Position numbers and translations under genes: made by a program. 64,000 bases of DNA, taken from positions 1 through 64,000 of the forward strand of contig JABUFB010000020.1 in the NCBI GenBank assembly GCA_013314775.1, written 5' to 3'. Numbering within the stretch: position 1 is the first letter of the stretch; each line of letters opens with the position of its first letter. The DNA is from Armatimonadota bacterium. Its GTDB lineage: Bacteria; Armatimonadota; Zipacnadia; Zipacnadales; JABUFB01. Positions 43,676-51,793 of the stretch are shown in pieces. The notes beneath the pieces were generated by a model that was given only the letters and a program-made list of their open reading frames with translations, was not told the origin of the DNA and did no database searches.

Positions 43676-44659
43676 TCAGGGGGCCTCGGGGAGCTCGGGA
43701 GACGCCCCCGAAGCTGGCGCGTCCTCGCCCAGGCGACGCACTACAACGCTGGATACCATACGCGCAACCTCCTTCGGGTCGCTCATCACTGGGCCAAATG
43801 TCACCGCGCAGACCGCACCGGCTGCCACCGCCCACCGGATGCGTTCTGGCAGGCTCAACCCGCGCAGGGTCGCCGCTGCGTATGCTGCCACGGTTGCGTC
43901 GCCACAGCCCACCGTGCTCACTACCTGGACGGTGGGCGCATCCGCCTGCCAATCCCCTTCAGTTGCACTAGCAACGATCGCCCCCCGAGCGCCGAGAGTA
44001 CAGAAGACTGTCTCGATGCCGGTGGCGACGAGGCTCCGGCAGGCTGTCAGAACGCCGTCGGGCACTGCAAGTTCGCTCTCCATGAGCACGCCCAATTCCG
44101 CGAGATTGGGTTTGATCATGGTGGGCAAGGCCTGGACACCGTAGGCTAGCATCTCGTCGTGAGCGTCGAGGATCACGGGAACGCGCCGCTTGCGGGCTGA
44201 TATGATGAGATCCGCGTAAAGATCGAAGGGGACCCCGCGAGGCGCGCTGCCGGAGATGATCATCATCTCGCTGCGTTCCAGCAGGCGCTCCCAGGTATGG
44301 CGCAGCATCTGGACTTCCGAGGGCGTGACCAGAGGGCCGACCTCGTCCAGGCGCGTCTGGGTCTTCCCTCGGCTGTCCACAATGTTGATGCATAGACGAG
44401 AGTCTTCCTCGATCTTCACGAATGAGGGGATGATCCGGGACTGGCGCAGGGAAGCGACAATATACTGCCCGACGCTCCCTCCCGCGAAGCCGGTGACCGC
44501 CACTTCCTGCCCAAACAGCCGCAGGATGCGCGCGACATTGATACCCTTGCCCCCGGGGGAAGTCTGGACGCGGCGAGGGTGGTGGAATGCGCCGAGTGCG
44601 AAGCCCTCGACCTCATAGGTCTTGTCCATGCCCGCGTTGGCGCACAGAACCGTAATCAA
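43676..44659 (-). CDS. 1-phosphofructokinase family hexose kinase (PfkB superfamily)
   Basis: A 327-residue PfkB sugar kinase of the FruK/LacC branch. It phosphorylates a hexose phosphate such as fructose-1-phosphate or tagatose-6-phosphate. The substrate motif is SPGGKGINVARIL (34-46), the middle holds KPNLAELG, and the catalytic base motif is STVGCGDATVAAY. No phosphotransferase (PTS) genes or tagatose pathway genes are nearby, so the exact substrate is open. The start is TTG with GGAG about 9 nt upstream. A hairpin separates it from the upstream aminotransferase. Confidence 0.88.
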   Translation of the reverse strand: MITVLCANAGMDKTYEVEGFALGAFHHPRRVQTSPGGKGINVARILRLFGQEVAVTGFAGGSVGQYIVASLRQSRIIPSFVKIEEDSRLCINIVDSRGKTQTRLDEVGPLVTPSEVQMLRHTWERLLERSEMMIISGSAPRGVPFDLYADLIISARKRRVPVILDAHDEMLAYGVQALPTMIKPNLAELGVLMESELAVPDGVLTACRSLVATGIETVFCTLGARGAIVASATEGDWQADAPTVQVVSTVGCGDATVAAYAAATLRGLSLPERIRWAVAAGAVCAVTFGPVMSDPKEVARMVSSVVVRRLGEDAPASGASPELPEAP

Positions 44660-44730
44660 AACGCTTCACTCCGTTCGTGGCGACGCGATACCCCCTTCAC
44701 ACCGACCGGTGCTCCACCGCTTTTCGCGAA

Positions 44731-44761
44731 GGGAGCCGCCGGAACGGACACGGCGGCTCCC
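44731..44761 (-). terminator. Hairpin after the aminotransferase gene
   Basis: A perfect 10-bp stem, GGGAGCCGCC/GGCGGCTCCC, with an 11-nt loop, 18 nt beyond the aminotransferase stop. The following bases (TTCGCG) are not T-rich. Confidence 0.6.
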
Positions 44762-44779
44762 CCTCTTGTCATCGCCGCT

Positions 44780-45952
44780 TTACTTGGGGTTCGCGGCTAC
44801 CCAGTCGCGGATGCGCCCCAGGGCCTTCTGCAGGTTTTCCACGGAGTTCGCATAGCTGAAACGCAGGTAACCGTCTCCGTATTCGCCGAACGCAGTCCCC
44901 GCGAGGCAGGCGACCCCGGCTTCATCCAGCAGGCGCGTCTGAAGCTCCTTGGAAGTGTAGCCGGTGCCTGTGATGTTGGGGAACACGTAGAAGGCACCTT
45001 TGGGCCGCAGGCACTTGATGCCCGGGATCTGATTCAGCCCGTCCACGATCACGTCGCGGCGGCGCTTGAACTCGGCGACCATGGCGTCAGACTCATCGAA
45101 GGGGCCCTTCAGCGCCGCGATGCCGGCACGCTGGGTGAACGCGACCACGCAGGAGGTGCAGTTGGTCTGGAGCTTCGCGATATGCTCGGCCAACCACGCG
45201 GGGGTCGCACCCCAGCCCAGGCGCCAGCCGGTCATAGCGAACATCTTGGAGAAACAGTCCAGCAGGATAGTGCGCTCCAGCATACCCGGGATAGCAGCGA
45301 TGCTGTGGTGAGTGCCCTCGTACAGTATCCGCTCGTAGGGCTCATCGCTCATGATCCAGAGGTCCTTCTCGATCGCAAGCTTCGCGATCTTCTCCAGGTC
45401 GGACATCTCAAGCACGCCGCCCGTGGGGTTTTGGGGCGAGTTGATGATGATCATGCTGGTCTTGTCGGTCACGAGTGAGGCCAGCTCATCCACGTCGAAG
45501 CGGAAATCGTTCTCCTCGCGCAGCGGGCACGGCACGGGCTTAGCGCCCACGAAATTGATCATGGACTCATAGATCGGGAAGCCGGGGTTCGGGTAGATGA
45601 CCTCGTCGCCTTCGTCCACGCAGGCGGTGATTCCCCAGTAGATGATGGGCTTGGCGCCGAAGACGACGGTGATGTTTTCCATCTTGTAGTCCGTGCCACG
45701 CCCGCGGTTGAGGTGCCAGGCAATGGTCTCTCGGAACTCGGGATCGCCGGCGCTGGGGCCGTAGTGGGTATAGCCCTGGTTCATGGCTTCGCAGGCTGCG
45801 TCGATGATGTGCTGGGGGGTATCGAAATCGGGCTCGCCGATCTCAAGGTGTACGATGTCGCGCCCCTCGCGCTCCAGCTGCTTTGCCCTCGCGAGAACAG
45901 TGAAAGCAGTCTCCGTGCCCAAACGTTCCATGCGCTTTGCCAGTTTCGGCAT
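44780..45952 (-). CDS. Class I/II pyridoxal-phosphate aminotransferase
   Basis: A 390-residue fold-type I aminotransferase of the aspartate aminotransferase family. Visible motifs are LEIGEPDFDTP at the N-terminus, INSPQNPTGG, the PLP phosphate and ring contacts around MSDEPYERI and the Schiff-base Lys in CFSKMFAMTGWRLGW. The C-terminal Arg that binds the alpha-carboxylate lies in YLRFSYANS. The substrate (Asp, Ala or aromatic amino acids) cannot be fixed. GGAGG is 8 nt before the ATG at 45952. Confidence 0.93.
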   Translation of the reverse strand: MPKLAKRMERLGTETAFTVLARAKQLEREGRDIVHLEIGEPDFDTPQHIIDAACEAMNQGYTHYGPSAGDPEFRETIAWHLNRGRGTDYKMENITVVFGAKPIIYWGITACVDEGDEVIYPNPGFPIYESMINFVGAKPVPCPLREENDFRFDVDELASLVTDKTSMIIINSPQNPTGGVLEMSDLEKIAKLAIEKDLWIMSDEPYERILYEGTHHSIAAIPGMLERTILLDCFSKMFAMTGWRLGWGATPAWLAEHIAKLQTNCTSCVVAFTQRAGIAALKGPFDESDAMVAEFKRRRDVIVDGLNQIPGIKCLRPKGAFYVFPNITGTGYTSKELQTRLLDEAGVACLAGTAFGEYGDGYLRFSYANSVENLQKALGRIRDWVAANPK

Positions 45953-46265
45953 GTCAGAATCCTCCCGGAATGGTGGTGTAAGCAGATTGTTGGGTGCTTG
46001 CACGGCAGGGAACTGTGTCCCGGTCGGGGCGCCCAGGCACTAATGCCTGGGCTGAGTAGAGCCGCCCTGGGTGACAGCGACGCCCTGGTAGCAGAAGATT
46101 GTCGAACACGTCGGGGTATAGTCGATCATCGGTTGTCTCAGGCCGTTGTGCGGTCTGTCATTCGTCCCGGGGCTGCTCACCCACGGTCGTCTGGGATTGC
46201 ATGGCCCGCGGACGGTGAAGATTACCACGGAGTGCCCCCGGAGGCAACCCCCGGAGGCGCTCCCA
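45953..46265. other. Intergenic stretch with a REP-like palindrome
   Basis: 313 bases between the aminotransferase and ackA. It holds a perfect 9-bp palindrome with a 4-nt loop, GCCCAGGCA-CTAA-TGCCTGGGC (46031-46052), and near the ackA end a tandem repeat of CCCCCGGAGGC (46233-46257) that can form an imperfect hairpin. No gene or clear promoter is seen. Confidence 0.55.
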
Positions 46266-47501
46266 TCAGTGGCAGCCAACGATCTCCACGGTGTCCATGG
46301 CGATCATCAGCTCTTCGTTCGTCGGGATGACCAGCACTGCTGCAGTGGCATTGTTCTCAGAGATATCGCTCACCGGGTTGCGCTTATCCACCTTCTCGTT
46401 CTTGTCCACATCAACGGCCACGCCCATAAACCGCAGGCCTTCGGTGCTCAGACTGCGGATGAGGGGCTCATTCTCGCCAATGCCTGCTGTGAAGACGATT
46501 GCATCCAGGCCGCCCAGCGCGGCCGCATACGCGCCGAAGTACTTGCGGACGCGGTATGCGAATACTTCGATCGCCGCCACGCAGCGGTGGTTGGGTTCTT
46601 CGCCGAATGCCGCCGCCTTGACGTCGCGCATGTCGCTGCTCACGCCGGAAATGCCAAGCAGACCGCTGCTCTTGTTGAGTATGCGGTCGATGTCTTCGGA
46701 AGACAGGTTCATCTCGGCCTGTAGGAAGGGCAGGATCGCCGGGTCCAGGTCGCCACAACGGGTGCCCATGATCAGGCCTTCCAGAGGGGTCAGCCCCATA
46801 CTCGTGTCCACGGACTTTCCGCCCAGAACCGCAGCCATCGAACAGCCATTGCCGAGATGGCAGGTGATGATCCGCTGTTCGTCGATAGGGATCCGCTTCT
46901 CCGCTAGCAGCCATTCGCCGGCCTTGAGGGTGACGTAACGGTGCGAAGTGCCGTGGAAACCGTATCGACGAACCCCCAGGTCGGTGTAATACTCGTACGG
47001 CAGGCCGTAAAGGTATGCCCGCTGCGGCATTGTCTGGTGGAAGCCCGTGTCGAAGACCGCCACCTGGGGGATGCCCGGCAGTGCGTCGGTGCAAGCCCGG
47101 ATTCCCTGGAGATTCGCGGGGTTGTGCAGCGGAGCGAACTTGTTGCAGTCCTCCACCGCCTCAATGACCGGCTCACTGATGAGCACCGACTCGGAGAACT
47201 TCTCGCCACCATGGACCACACGATGCCCCACCGCAGCGATCTCATCGAGGGAGGCGATGACCCCGTGTTCCGGGTCGGTCAGTGCTTCCAGCACATAGCG
47301 CATGGCTACACTGTGGTCAGTCATAGGGTTCTCGGCGATATACGCGTCTCTCCCGGACGGCCGGTGCTTGAGGACCGCACCGGTGCCGCCGTTGACGGAG
47401 ACCCGGTCGGCCACGCCGTCTGCCAGGACCGATTGGGTCTGCATGTCAATGAGGCTGTACTTCAGGGACGAACTACCACAATTGATGACAAGGACGATCA
47501 C
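46266..47501 (-). CDS. ackA: Acetate kinase
   Basis: A 411-residue acetate kinase of the ASKHA superfamily, interconverting acetyl phosphate + ADP and acetate + ATP. The phosphate motif is VINCGSSSLKYSL at the N-terminus. The family signatures GFHGTSHRYV and HLGNGCSMAAV, the catalytic Arg region in DPEHG...VGHRVVHGG, and the adenosine motif FTAGIGENEP are all present. The start is GTG at 47501 with GGGAG 9 nt upstream; the ORF extension before it has no site. pta is not adjacent. The upstream genes (coiled coil, coaD, rsmD) form the order seen in Clostridia. Confidence 0.96.
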   Translation of the reverse strand: MIVLVINCGSSSLKYSLIDMQTQSVLADGVADRVSVNGGTGAVLKHRPSGRDAYIAENPMTDHSVAMRYVLEALTDPEHGVIASLDEIAAVGHRVVHGGEKFSESVLISEPVIEAVEDCNKFAPLHNPANLQGIRACTDALPGIPQVAVFDTGFHQTMPQRAYLYGLPYEYYTDLGVRRYGFHGTSHRYVTLKAGEWLLAEKRIPIDEQRIITCHLGNGCSMAAVLGGKSVDTSMGLTPLEGLIMGTRCGDLDPAILPFLQAEMNLSSEDIDRILNKSSGLLGISGVSSDMRDVKAAAFGEEPNHRCVAAIEVFAYRVRKYFGAYAAALGGLDAIVFTAGIGENEPLIRSLSTEGLRFMGVAVDVDKNEKVDKRNPVSDISENNATAAVLVIPTNEELMIAMDTVEIVGCH

Positions 47502-47525
47502 AGGGACCTGCTCCCAACTCGTGTA

Positions 47526-47558
47526 AGTATAACGGCCCGGCGATCTCATCGCCGGGCC
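47526..47558 (-). terminator. Terminator between the coiled-coil gene and ackA
   Basis: An 11-bp perfect stem, GGCCCGGCGAT/ATCGCCGGGCC (47534-47544 with 47548-47558), 3-nt loop, then GTTATACTTAC on the minus strand. It limits readthrough from rsmD-coaD into ackA. TATACT in the tail could also be a -10 box for ackA, though no -35 is seen. Confidence 0.65.
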
Positions 47559-47571
47559 GGACGTCACGCGT

Positions 47572-48081
47572 TTATTCCAGGTCGTGGGCCGAGCGGCCCT
47601 CTGCCCTGACCCCTTGCTGTGTCGTAGGGCCAAGGGCTTTCTTTGCCTGGTCAAGGATGCCCTGGGTACGGGTCATGTAGTTCTCCAAACGCTCAATGAC
47701 CCCGCGTACCCACTGCTCGGCTTCGGCGCGAGTAGCGTCAGCTTCGGCCTGAGCTGCGCGCAGCAACTCGTCTGCTTTGGCCTCGGCCTCACGGACCAGT
47801 GAATCGTTGGAGATGAGCAGCTGGGCCTGCTCGCGAGCGGCTTCGAGGATCTTGGCGCGCTCCTCATGGGCCTCGCGCACGATTTTCTCCCGGTCGCGCG
47901 CCACCTGGTTCGCAGTGGTCAACTCGTCCGGCAGGCTGGATCGCAACTGGTGAATCAGGTCGAAGAAGTCGGCAGCATCAACAACCGTCTTCCCCCACAG
48001 GAAGGGGAAGACCTTGCAGTACCAGCGCTCCCCCTCATCACCCATGGCTTCCAGTTCGTCGAGAAGTTCAAGAATCTCCAT
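47572..48081 (-). CDS. Coiled-coil protein of the coaD-ackA locus
   Basis: A 169-residue protein. After an N-terminal MEILELLDELEAMGDEG, a linker with DFFDLIHQLRSSLPDEL leads into a long Ala/Glu/Arg-rich coiled coil (about 60-150) of the kind misnamed ATP-synthase subunit B or H or DivIVA-like. Proteins with this exact layout lie between coaD and ackA or ylbJ in many Bacillota. The role is unknown, possibly division- or membrane-associated scaffolding. GGAGG is 7 nt before the ATG. Confidence 0.82.
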   Translation of the reverse strand: MEILELLDELEAMGDEGERWYCKVFPFLWGKTVVDAADFFDLIHQLRSSLPDELTTANQVARDREKIVREAHEERAKILEAAREQAQLLISNDSLVREAEAKADELLRAAQAEADATRAEAEQWVRGVIERLENYMTRTQGILDQAKKALGPTTQQGVRAEGRSAHDLE

Positions 48082-48238
48082 GCGCGAGCCTCCCGGTCAC
48101 TGCGCCCACAACGCCAAGTGGCGCTGCCCCCTGCGATTATCTCACGACGTAAGACCGCACGCGCCGCGCTGCCCGCTGCAACTCGCGGCGTTGCTTCTCG
48201 CGCGGACGGACACCAGCCGACCAGATTCTCCCCGGCGG

Positions 48239-48742
48239 CTATCTACCGTTGCGCGCGTCCAGCATTTCCAGTACAAACGGGTGCACGAACGCGGACACAT
48301 CGCCGCCGAGTTTGTGCACATGCTTGACGAGACTGGAACTCAGGAACGTGAACTGCGGCATGGCCATGAGATACAGGGTGTCCAGATCGGGCGCCAACTG
48401 GCGGTTCATCGTGGCCATCTGCATCTCAAGCTCGAAATCGGAAACAGCGCGCAAGCCTTTGACCAGTGTCTGCGCCCCGCACCGGCGCGCATAGTCTACC
48501 ACAAGACCTTCAAAGCTATCTACGGTGATATTCTCGATGTCCCCGCACGCGCGGCGCGCCATGGCCACACGCTCATCCACGCTGAACATGTGCTTCTTCT
48601 CGGCATCGACGGCCACGGCGAGGATCACCCTGCCGAACAGTCTGGAGGCGCGCTGGGCCACTTCGACGTGCCCCAGAGTAATGGGGTCGAAGCTACCCGG
48701 ATAGACGGCGACGTGCTGTAGGGTGGCGCCCGCCTGGTCCAC
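48239..48742 (-). CDS. coaD: Phosphopantetheine adenylyltransferase
   Basis: A 167-residue enzyme for the fourth step of coenzyme A synthesis, making dephospho-CoA from 4'-phosphopantetheine and ATP. The nucleotidyltransferase motif is VYPGSFDPITLGH, with VKGLRAVSDFELEMQMA and the ISSTxVR-like LSSSLVKHV. No ATG exists near the expected N-terminus. The GTG at 48742 has GAGGAG 10 nt upstream and gives normal length. It follows rsmD by 14 nt, a common pairing. Confidence 0.95.
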   Translation of the reverse strand: MDQAGATLQHVAVYPGSFDPITLGHVEVAQRASRLFGRVILAVAVDAEKKHMFSVDERVAMARRACGDIENITVDSFEGLVVDYARRCGAQTLVKGLRAVSDFELEMQMATMNRQLAPDLDTLYLMAMPQFTFLSSSLVKHVHKLGGDVSAFVHPFVLEMLDARNGR

Positions 48743-48756
48743 GACTCGCCCGCTCC

Positions 48757-49302
48757 TCAGTCCATCTCGTACATGAGCATGACCGTCTCGCCATGCTTCT
48801 TGATGCGCGATGGTTCGGGAAGGCCCAACTGCTCCCACGACGCCCCGTATTGTAGCACGACCAGCCCGCCCGACGCCACACCCTCCCTGTCCACTACCAG
48901 GCGCCGGGCAACCTCCGCGAAACTCGCAAGGCCGTAGGGAGGATCGGCGAAGACGATGCCGAACCCGGGCGATTCCTGGGCGATGCGCGCCCAGATGCGC
49001 TCCACGAAGCCTCTTGTCACCGTCGCGCCCTGAGTCAGACGGGCAGCCTGCAGGTTGGCCCGCAGAACCTGGACGCACCGCGGATCCTGCTCGACGAAAA
49101 CGCAGCTCGCGGCACCCCGACTCAGTGCCTCGATTCCTACGCTGCCGCAACCGGCATACAGGTCAGCGAAACGTGCCTCAACAACGCGACCGGCAATGCT
49201 CGCAAAGAGCGCCTCACGCATGGCGTCGGTGGTCGGGCGAATCCTCGCCTTCGACGGGTACTTCAGCGGTATTGACTTCGCCGAACCGGCAATGACGCGC
49301 AC
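48757..49302 (-). CDS. rsmD: 16S rRNA (guanine966-N2)-methyltransferase RsmD
   Basis: A 181-residue Rossmann methyltransferase. The start VRVIAGSAKSIPL is the usual RsmD opening. The AdoMet motif is DLYAGCGSVGIEALSRGA (47-64), and the catalytic motif IV is DPPYG (120-124). It modifies G966 of 16S rRNA in the assembled small subunit. The start is GTG at 49302 with GGGAG about 10 nt upstream; the longer in-frame extension is spurious. It is first in the rsmD-coaD-coiled-coil run and divergent from the 49406 gene. Confidence 0.94.
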   Translation of the reverse strand: MRVIAGSAKSIPLKYPSKARIRPTTDAMREALFASIAGRVVEARFADLYAGCGSVGIEALSRGAASCVFVEQDPRCVQVLRANLQAARLTQGATVTRGFVERIWARIAQESPGFGIVFADPPYGLASFAEVARRLVVDREGVASGGLVVLQYGASWEQLGLPEPSRIKKHGETVMLMYEMD

Positions 49303-49405
49303 GAGACAGTCGCTCCCGGCGAGTTCTGACTGGGCACAAAGGGTCCGATGCCGTATGATGTGTTGCGACCGCTGGATTATACGGCTTGGAAGGGACGCTG
49401 TCACG

Positions 49406-50173
49406 ATGATGAGCCTTGTCTGCGATATCGTGCGGGAGGCCGGGTCACTGGCTATGCTCTCACGGCACCGCGCAAGGGCCCAGAACAAACAGGACGGCAC
49501 ATGGGTCACCGATGCCGACCGGGCGGTTGAACGGCTCATTCGCGACCGGTTGATCAACGCGTTCCCGGCAGTTCCGGTGCATGGGGAGGAGTTTGGCGGG
49601 GCCGACCTCGGGACCCATCAGCGCATCTGGGCCGTGGATCCGATCGACGGCACCGGCAACTATGTCACCGGGCTGCCCGCATACGGCGTCTCCATTGCAC
49701 TGCTGGAGTCCGGCCGGCCGGTGCTCGGTGTGGTCTACCTGCCGGAGCTGGATGTGCTCTTCCAGGCCGAACGGGGCCGTGGGGCGCTCATGAACGGGTC
49801 CGCGATCCACGGTTCGCCTCGTCAAACGCTGGGTACGAACTCGCTCGTGGGGGTGAACTCCGAAGCCGTCGCACGCCTGGCCCCGGTGCTTCCCGGCAAG
49901 CTAAGAAACCTGGGCAGCATGGCGGCTCACGGATGTTACGTCGCCTCAGGCGGGCTGGATGCCGCAATTTTCCACCGTTGGCACGCCTGGGATATAGCCG
50001 CGGCCCTTTGCGTCGCGTGGGAGACTGGTGCTGAAGCGCGGCTTGCGGCCACAGGCGAACCGCTGTTGAGCATGGAGCGTCCGTGCCTTGAGGGCGACGA
50101 CACGCTCGTCATCGGCCATCCCCACATCGTGCGGGCGCTGCTGGACCTGCCCCTCCCAGGGGCCCGGAACTAG
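49406..50173 (+). CDS. Inositol monophosphatase family phosphatase
   Basis: A 255-residue Mg-dependent, Li-sensitive-type phosphatase. The metal and active-site motifs are VHGEEFGG (Glu-Glu), WAVDPIDGTGNYVTGLP (the family WxxDPIDGTxNF) and HAWDIAAAL (the WDxAA motif). Such enzymes act on inositol phosphates, NADP, PAP or sugar bisphosphates; which one cannot be told here. The start is placed at the first of two adjacent ATGs (49406). It sits just upstream of the FHA-kinase cluster, but a new promoter begins at its stop codon. Confidence 0.92.
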   Translation: MMSLVCDIVREAGSLAMLSRHRARAQNKQDGTWVTDADRAVERLIRDRLINAFPAVPVHGEEFGGADLGTHQRIWAVDPIDGTGNYVTGLPAYGVSIALLESGRPVLGVVYLPELDVLFQAERGRGALMNGSAIHGSPRQTLGTNSLVGVNSEAVARLAPVLPGKLRNLGSMAAHGCYVASGGLDAAIFHRWHAWDIAAALCVAWETGAEARLAATGEPLLSMERPCLEGDDTLVIGHPHIVRALLDLPLPGARN

Positions 50174-50202
50174 TGACATGCTCCGAATCGCTGTGCTATA
50201 AT
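50173..50202 (+). promoter_or_regulatory. Sigma-70 promoter for the FHA-SEDS-PBP-kinase cluster
   Basis: GTGACA (50173-50178), 18 nt, then a consensus TATAAT (50197-50202), about 85 nt before the first FHA gene. The -35 box overlaps the stop codon of the phosphatase gene. Confidence 0.7.
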
Positions 50203-50287
50203 TGTCACGTCACGGGCGCCACGGGCGTCCGTTATTGGTTAGTGTCGCAAATTTACGCCGTCGGGGCAGTCCGCGCTGGAGGGAACT

Positions 50288-50965
50288 GTGCGTCTGCGCA
50301 AGATCGAGGCGGCCCTTGAACGTGCATTGGAGGGCGCATTCGCCCGGGTTGCGGCGGGACCCCTGCCGCCGGTGGAGATTTACCGGGTCGTGTGGCGCGA
50401 GTTGGAAGACGGCGTGATCCTCTCGCGGGATGCGCGGTACGCCCCGAACCGTGTCACGATTCGCCTCAATCCCGCCGACGCCCAGGCGCTCGAGGGTACC
50501 CGAGAACAGATCCTGGCTGAATTCACGTCCGCCGTTGAGCAGGAGTGCGATGAAAACGGCTGGGTGTACGGGGTGCGTATCTGCTTGCGGTTCGCCGAGG
50601 ATAGCTCCGTACGCCAAGGCACCGCGGCGGTAGACTGCCGTTTCGATGACAGCCCGATTCCCGCGGTACTGGAAGCCGAATCGGGCCCGTGCGCCGGCCA
50701 GAGGTTCGTGTTGACGCCGGGTGCGGTGTTGGGGCGAAGCCCCGAGTGTCACATGATCATTCCCGACAGCGCTGTATCCAGGCGACATTGCCGATTCGAC
50801 TGGACCCTTGATGGGTACCTGGTGAGCGACCTGGACAGCAGCAACGGAACTTTTGTCAACGATGTACAGGTTACAAGGTATGTGCTCCAGCACCGCGACA
50901 TGCTTCGGGTTGGAACGGTCCGTCTGCTTTTCGTATATGAATTCGAGCGGGTGTGGGCGCACTGA
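50288..50965 (+). CDS. FhaA-like protein (DUF3662 + FHA domain)
   Basis: A 225-residue cytoplasmic protein. Residues 1-115 form a DUF3662 domain (LRKIEAALERALEGAFAR, ILSRDARYAPNRVTIRL), and about 128-218 a forkhead-associated domain with the phosphothreonine-binding residues Gly149-Arg150, Ser164-x-x-His167 and Asn186-Gly-Thr. This is the architecture of actinobacterial FhaA, which binds phosphorylated partners and restrains peptidoglycan synthesis. GGAGG is 5 nt before the GTG start. It is first in the cluster, implying recognition of proteins phosphorylated by the kinase encoded at 54623. Confidence 0.92.
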   Translation: MRLRKIEAALERALEGAFARVAAGPLPPVEIYRVVWRELEDGVILSRDARYAPNRVTIRLNPADAQALEGTREQILAEFTSAVEQECDENGWVYGVRICLRFAEDSSVRQGTAAVDCRFDDSPIPAVLEAESGPCAGQRFVLTPGAVLGRSPECHMIIPDSAVSRRHCRFDWTLDGYLVSDLDSSNGTFVNDVQVTRYVLQHRDMLRVGTVRLLFVYEFERVWAH

Positions 50966-51013
50966 CCGCCGACACATGGCGCCTCGCGGGGCGCTGCCTG
51001 TGGTGATTCCCCG

Positions 51014-51793
51014 TTGACTCCTGGAATAATCCTGCTGGTCGGCAAGATCGTCTTCCTCGCCGCCCTCTACGGCTTCATCTACACCGTCTTTCGTGGCCTG
51101 GTGGCTGACACCCGGCTTCTCCAGGGCGCGACAGGGCGTGGTGTGCCTGGCGCCGCTCGCGCGCGCCGGCCCGGAAGCAAGCCCGCCGGCGGGCCGGTTG
51201 TCCTGCACCCTCCCACCCAACGCCCGACACCCGCGGTCCTGACGCCTGCCGCTGCGCCGGTCGTGTTGCCACCTCCAGCGCCTCCACCGTCTCTGCCCGT
51301 CACTGAGCCAGAGCAGACGCCTGAACCTGCGCCTGAGCCTGAGCCAACGACGCCCGAGCCGGAAGCGGAGGCCACTGAGGCTGCGCCTGAGCCAGAACCC
51401 GCTGCCGCGGAGGCCCCAAAAATCGAACCCGAGCCCGAAGTGGCGCTGGAGCCGCCTGTGGTGCTCATACCCGCTCCCGAACCGTCGCCCGTGTCCCAGG
51501 CGGCGCTGGTGGTGCTGAGTTCTCCGGAGGCCAGCCTTGCCGCCGGCGAGCGCATTGCCCTGTCTGACGGCGCCACTATAGGGCGCGCAGACACGAACGA
51601 CATCGTGCTCAAGGACCGCTTTGTCTCCTCTCATCACGCCCGGGTGACCGTGCGCGGGGACCAGTATTTCCTTGAGGACTTAGGCAGCACGAACGGCACT
51701 TTCTGTAACGGAGTGCGAGTCCGTGGGGAGGTTGCCCTGCAGGACAAGGACCGGGTGGGCATCGGAACCACCGTCTTCGCATTCCGCCTATGA
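51014..51793 (+). CDS. FhaB-like membrane-anchored FHA protein
   Basis: A 259-residue protein with an N-terminal transmembrane helix (IILLVGKIVFLAALYGFIYTVF), a very long Pro/Glu/Ala linker (about 45-155, many P-E-P repeats) and a C-terminal FHA domain (about 162-255: ATIGRADTNDIVL, SSHHARV, LGSTNGTFCNG, complete pThr pocket). It matches the FhaB/FipA layout apart from the longer linker. The start is TTG. The stop overlaps the next start (ATGA), so it is coupled with the SEDS protein. It probably recruits kinase-phosphorylated targets to the membrane. Confidence 0.91.
   Translation: MTPGIILLVGKIVFLAALYGFIYTVFRGLVADTRLLQGATGRGVPGAARARRPGSKPAGGPVVLHPPTQRPTPAVLTPAAAPVVLPPPAPPPSLPVTEPEQTPEPAPEPEPTTPEPEAEATEAAPEPEPAAAEAPKIEPEPEVALEPPVVLIPAPEPSPVSQAALVVLSSPEASLAAGERIALSDGATIGRADTNDIVLKDRFVSSHHARVTVRGDQYFLEDLGSTNGTFCNGVRVRGEVALQDKDRVGIGTTVFAFRL

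Noticed and set aside
43676-44659. GCGD in place of GAGD in the PfkB kinase as a sign of inactivity
   Set aside because: The catalytic Asp and flanking glycines are kept, and Cys at this position is found in hexose kinases of this branch.
49303-49405. Divergent promoters between rsmD and the inositol-monophosphatase-family gene
   Set aside because: TTGCGA and TTATAC are present but spaced only about 8 nt apart, and the minus strand has no better pair.
51300-51480. Pro-Glu-rich stretch in the FhaB-like gene as a tandem DNA repeat
   Set aside because: The codons vary; it is a low-complexity protein linker between the membrane helix and the FHA domain.
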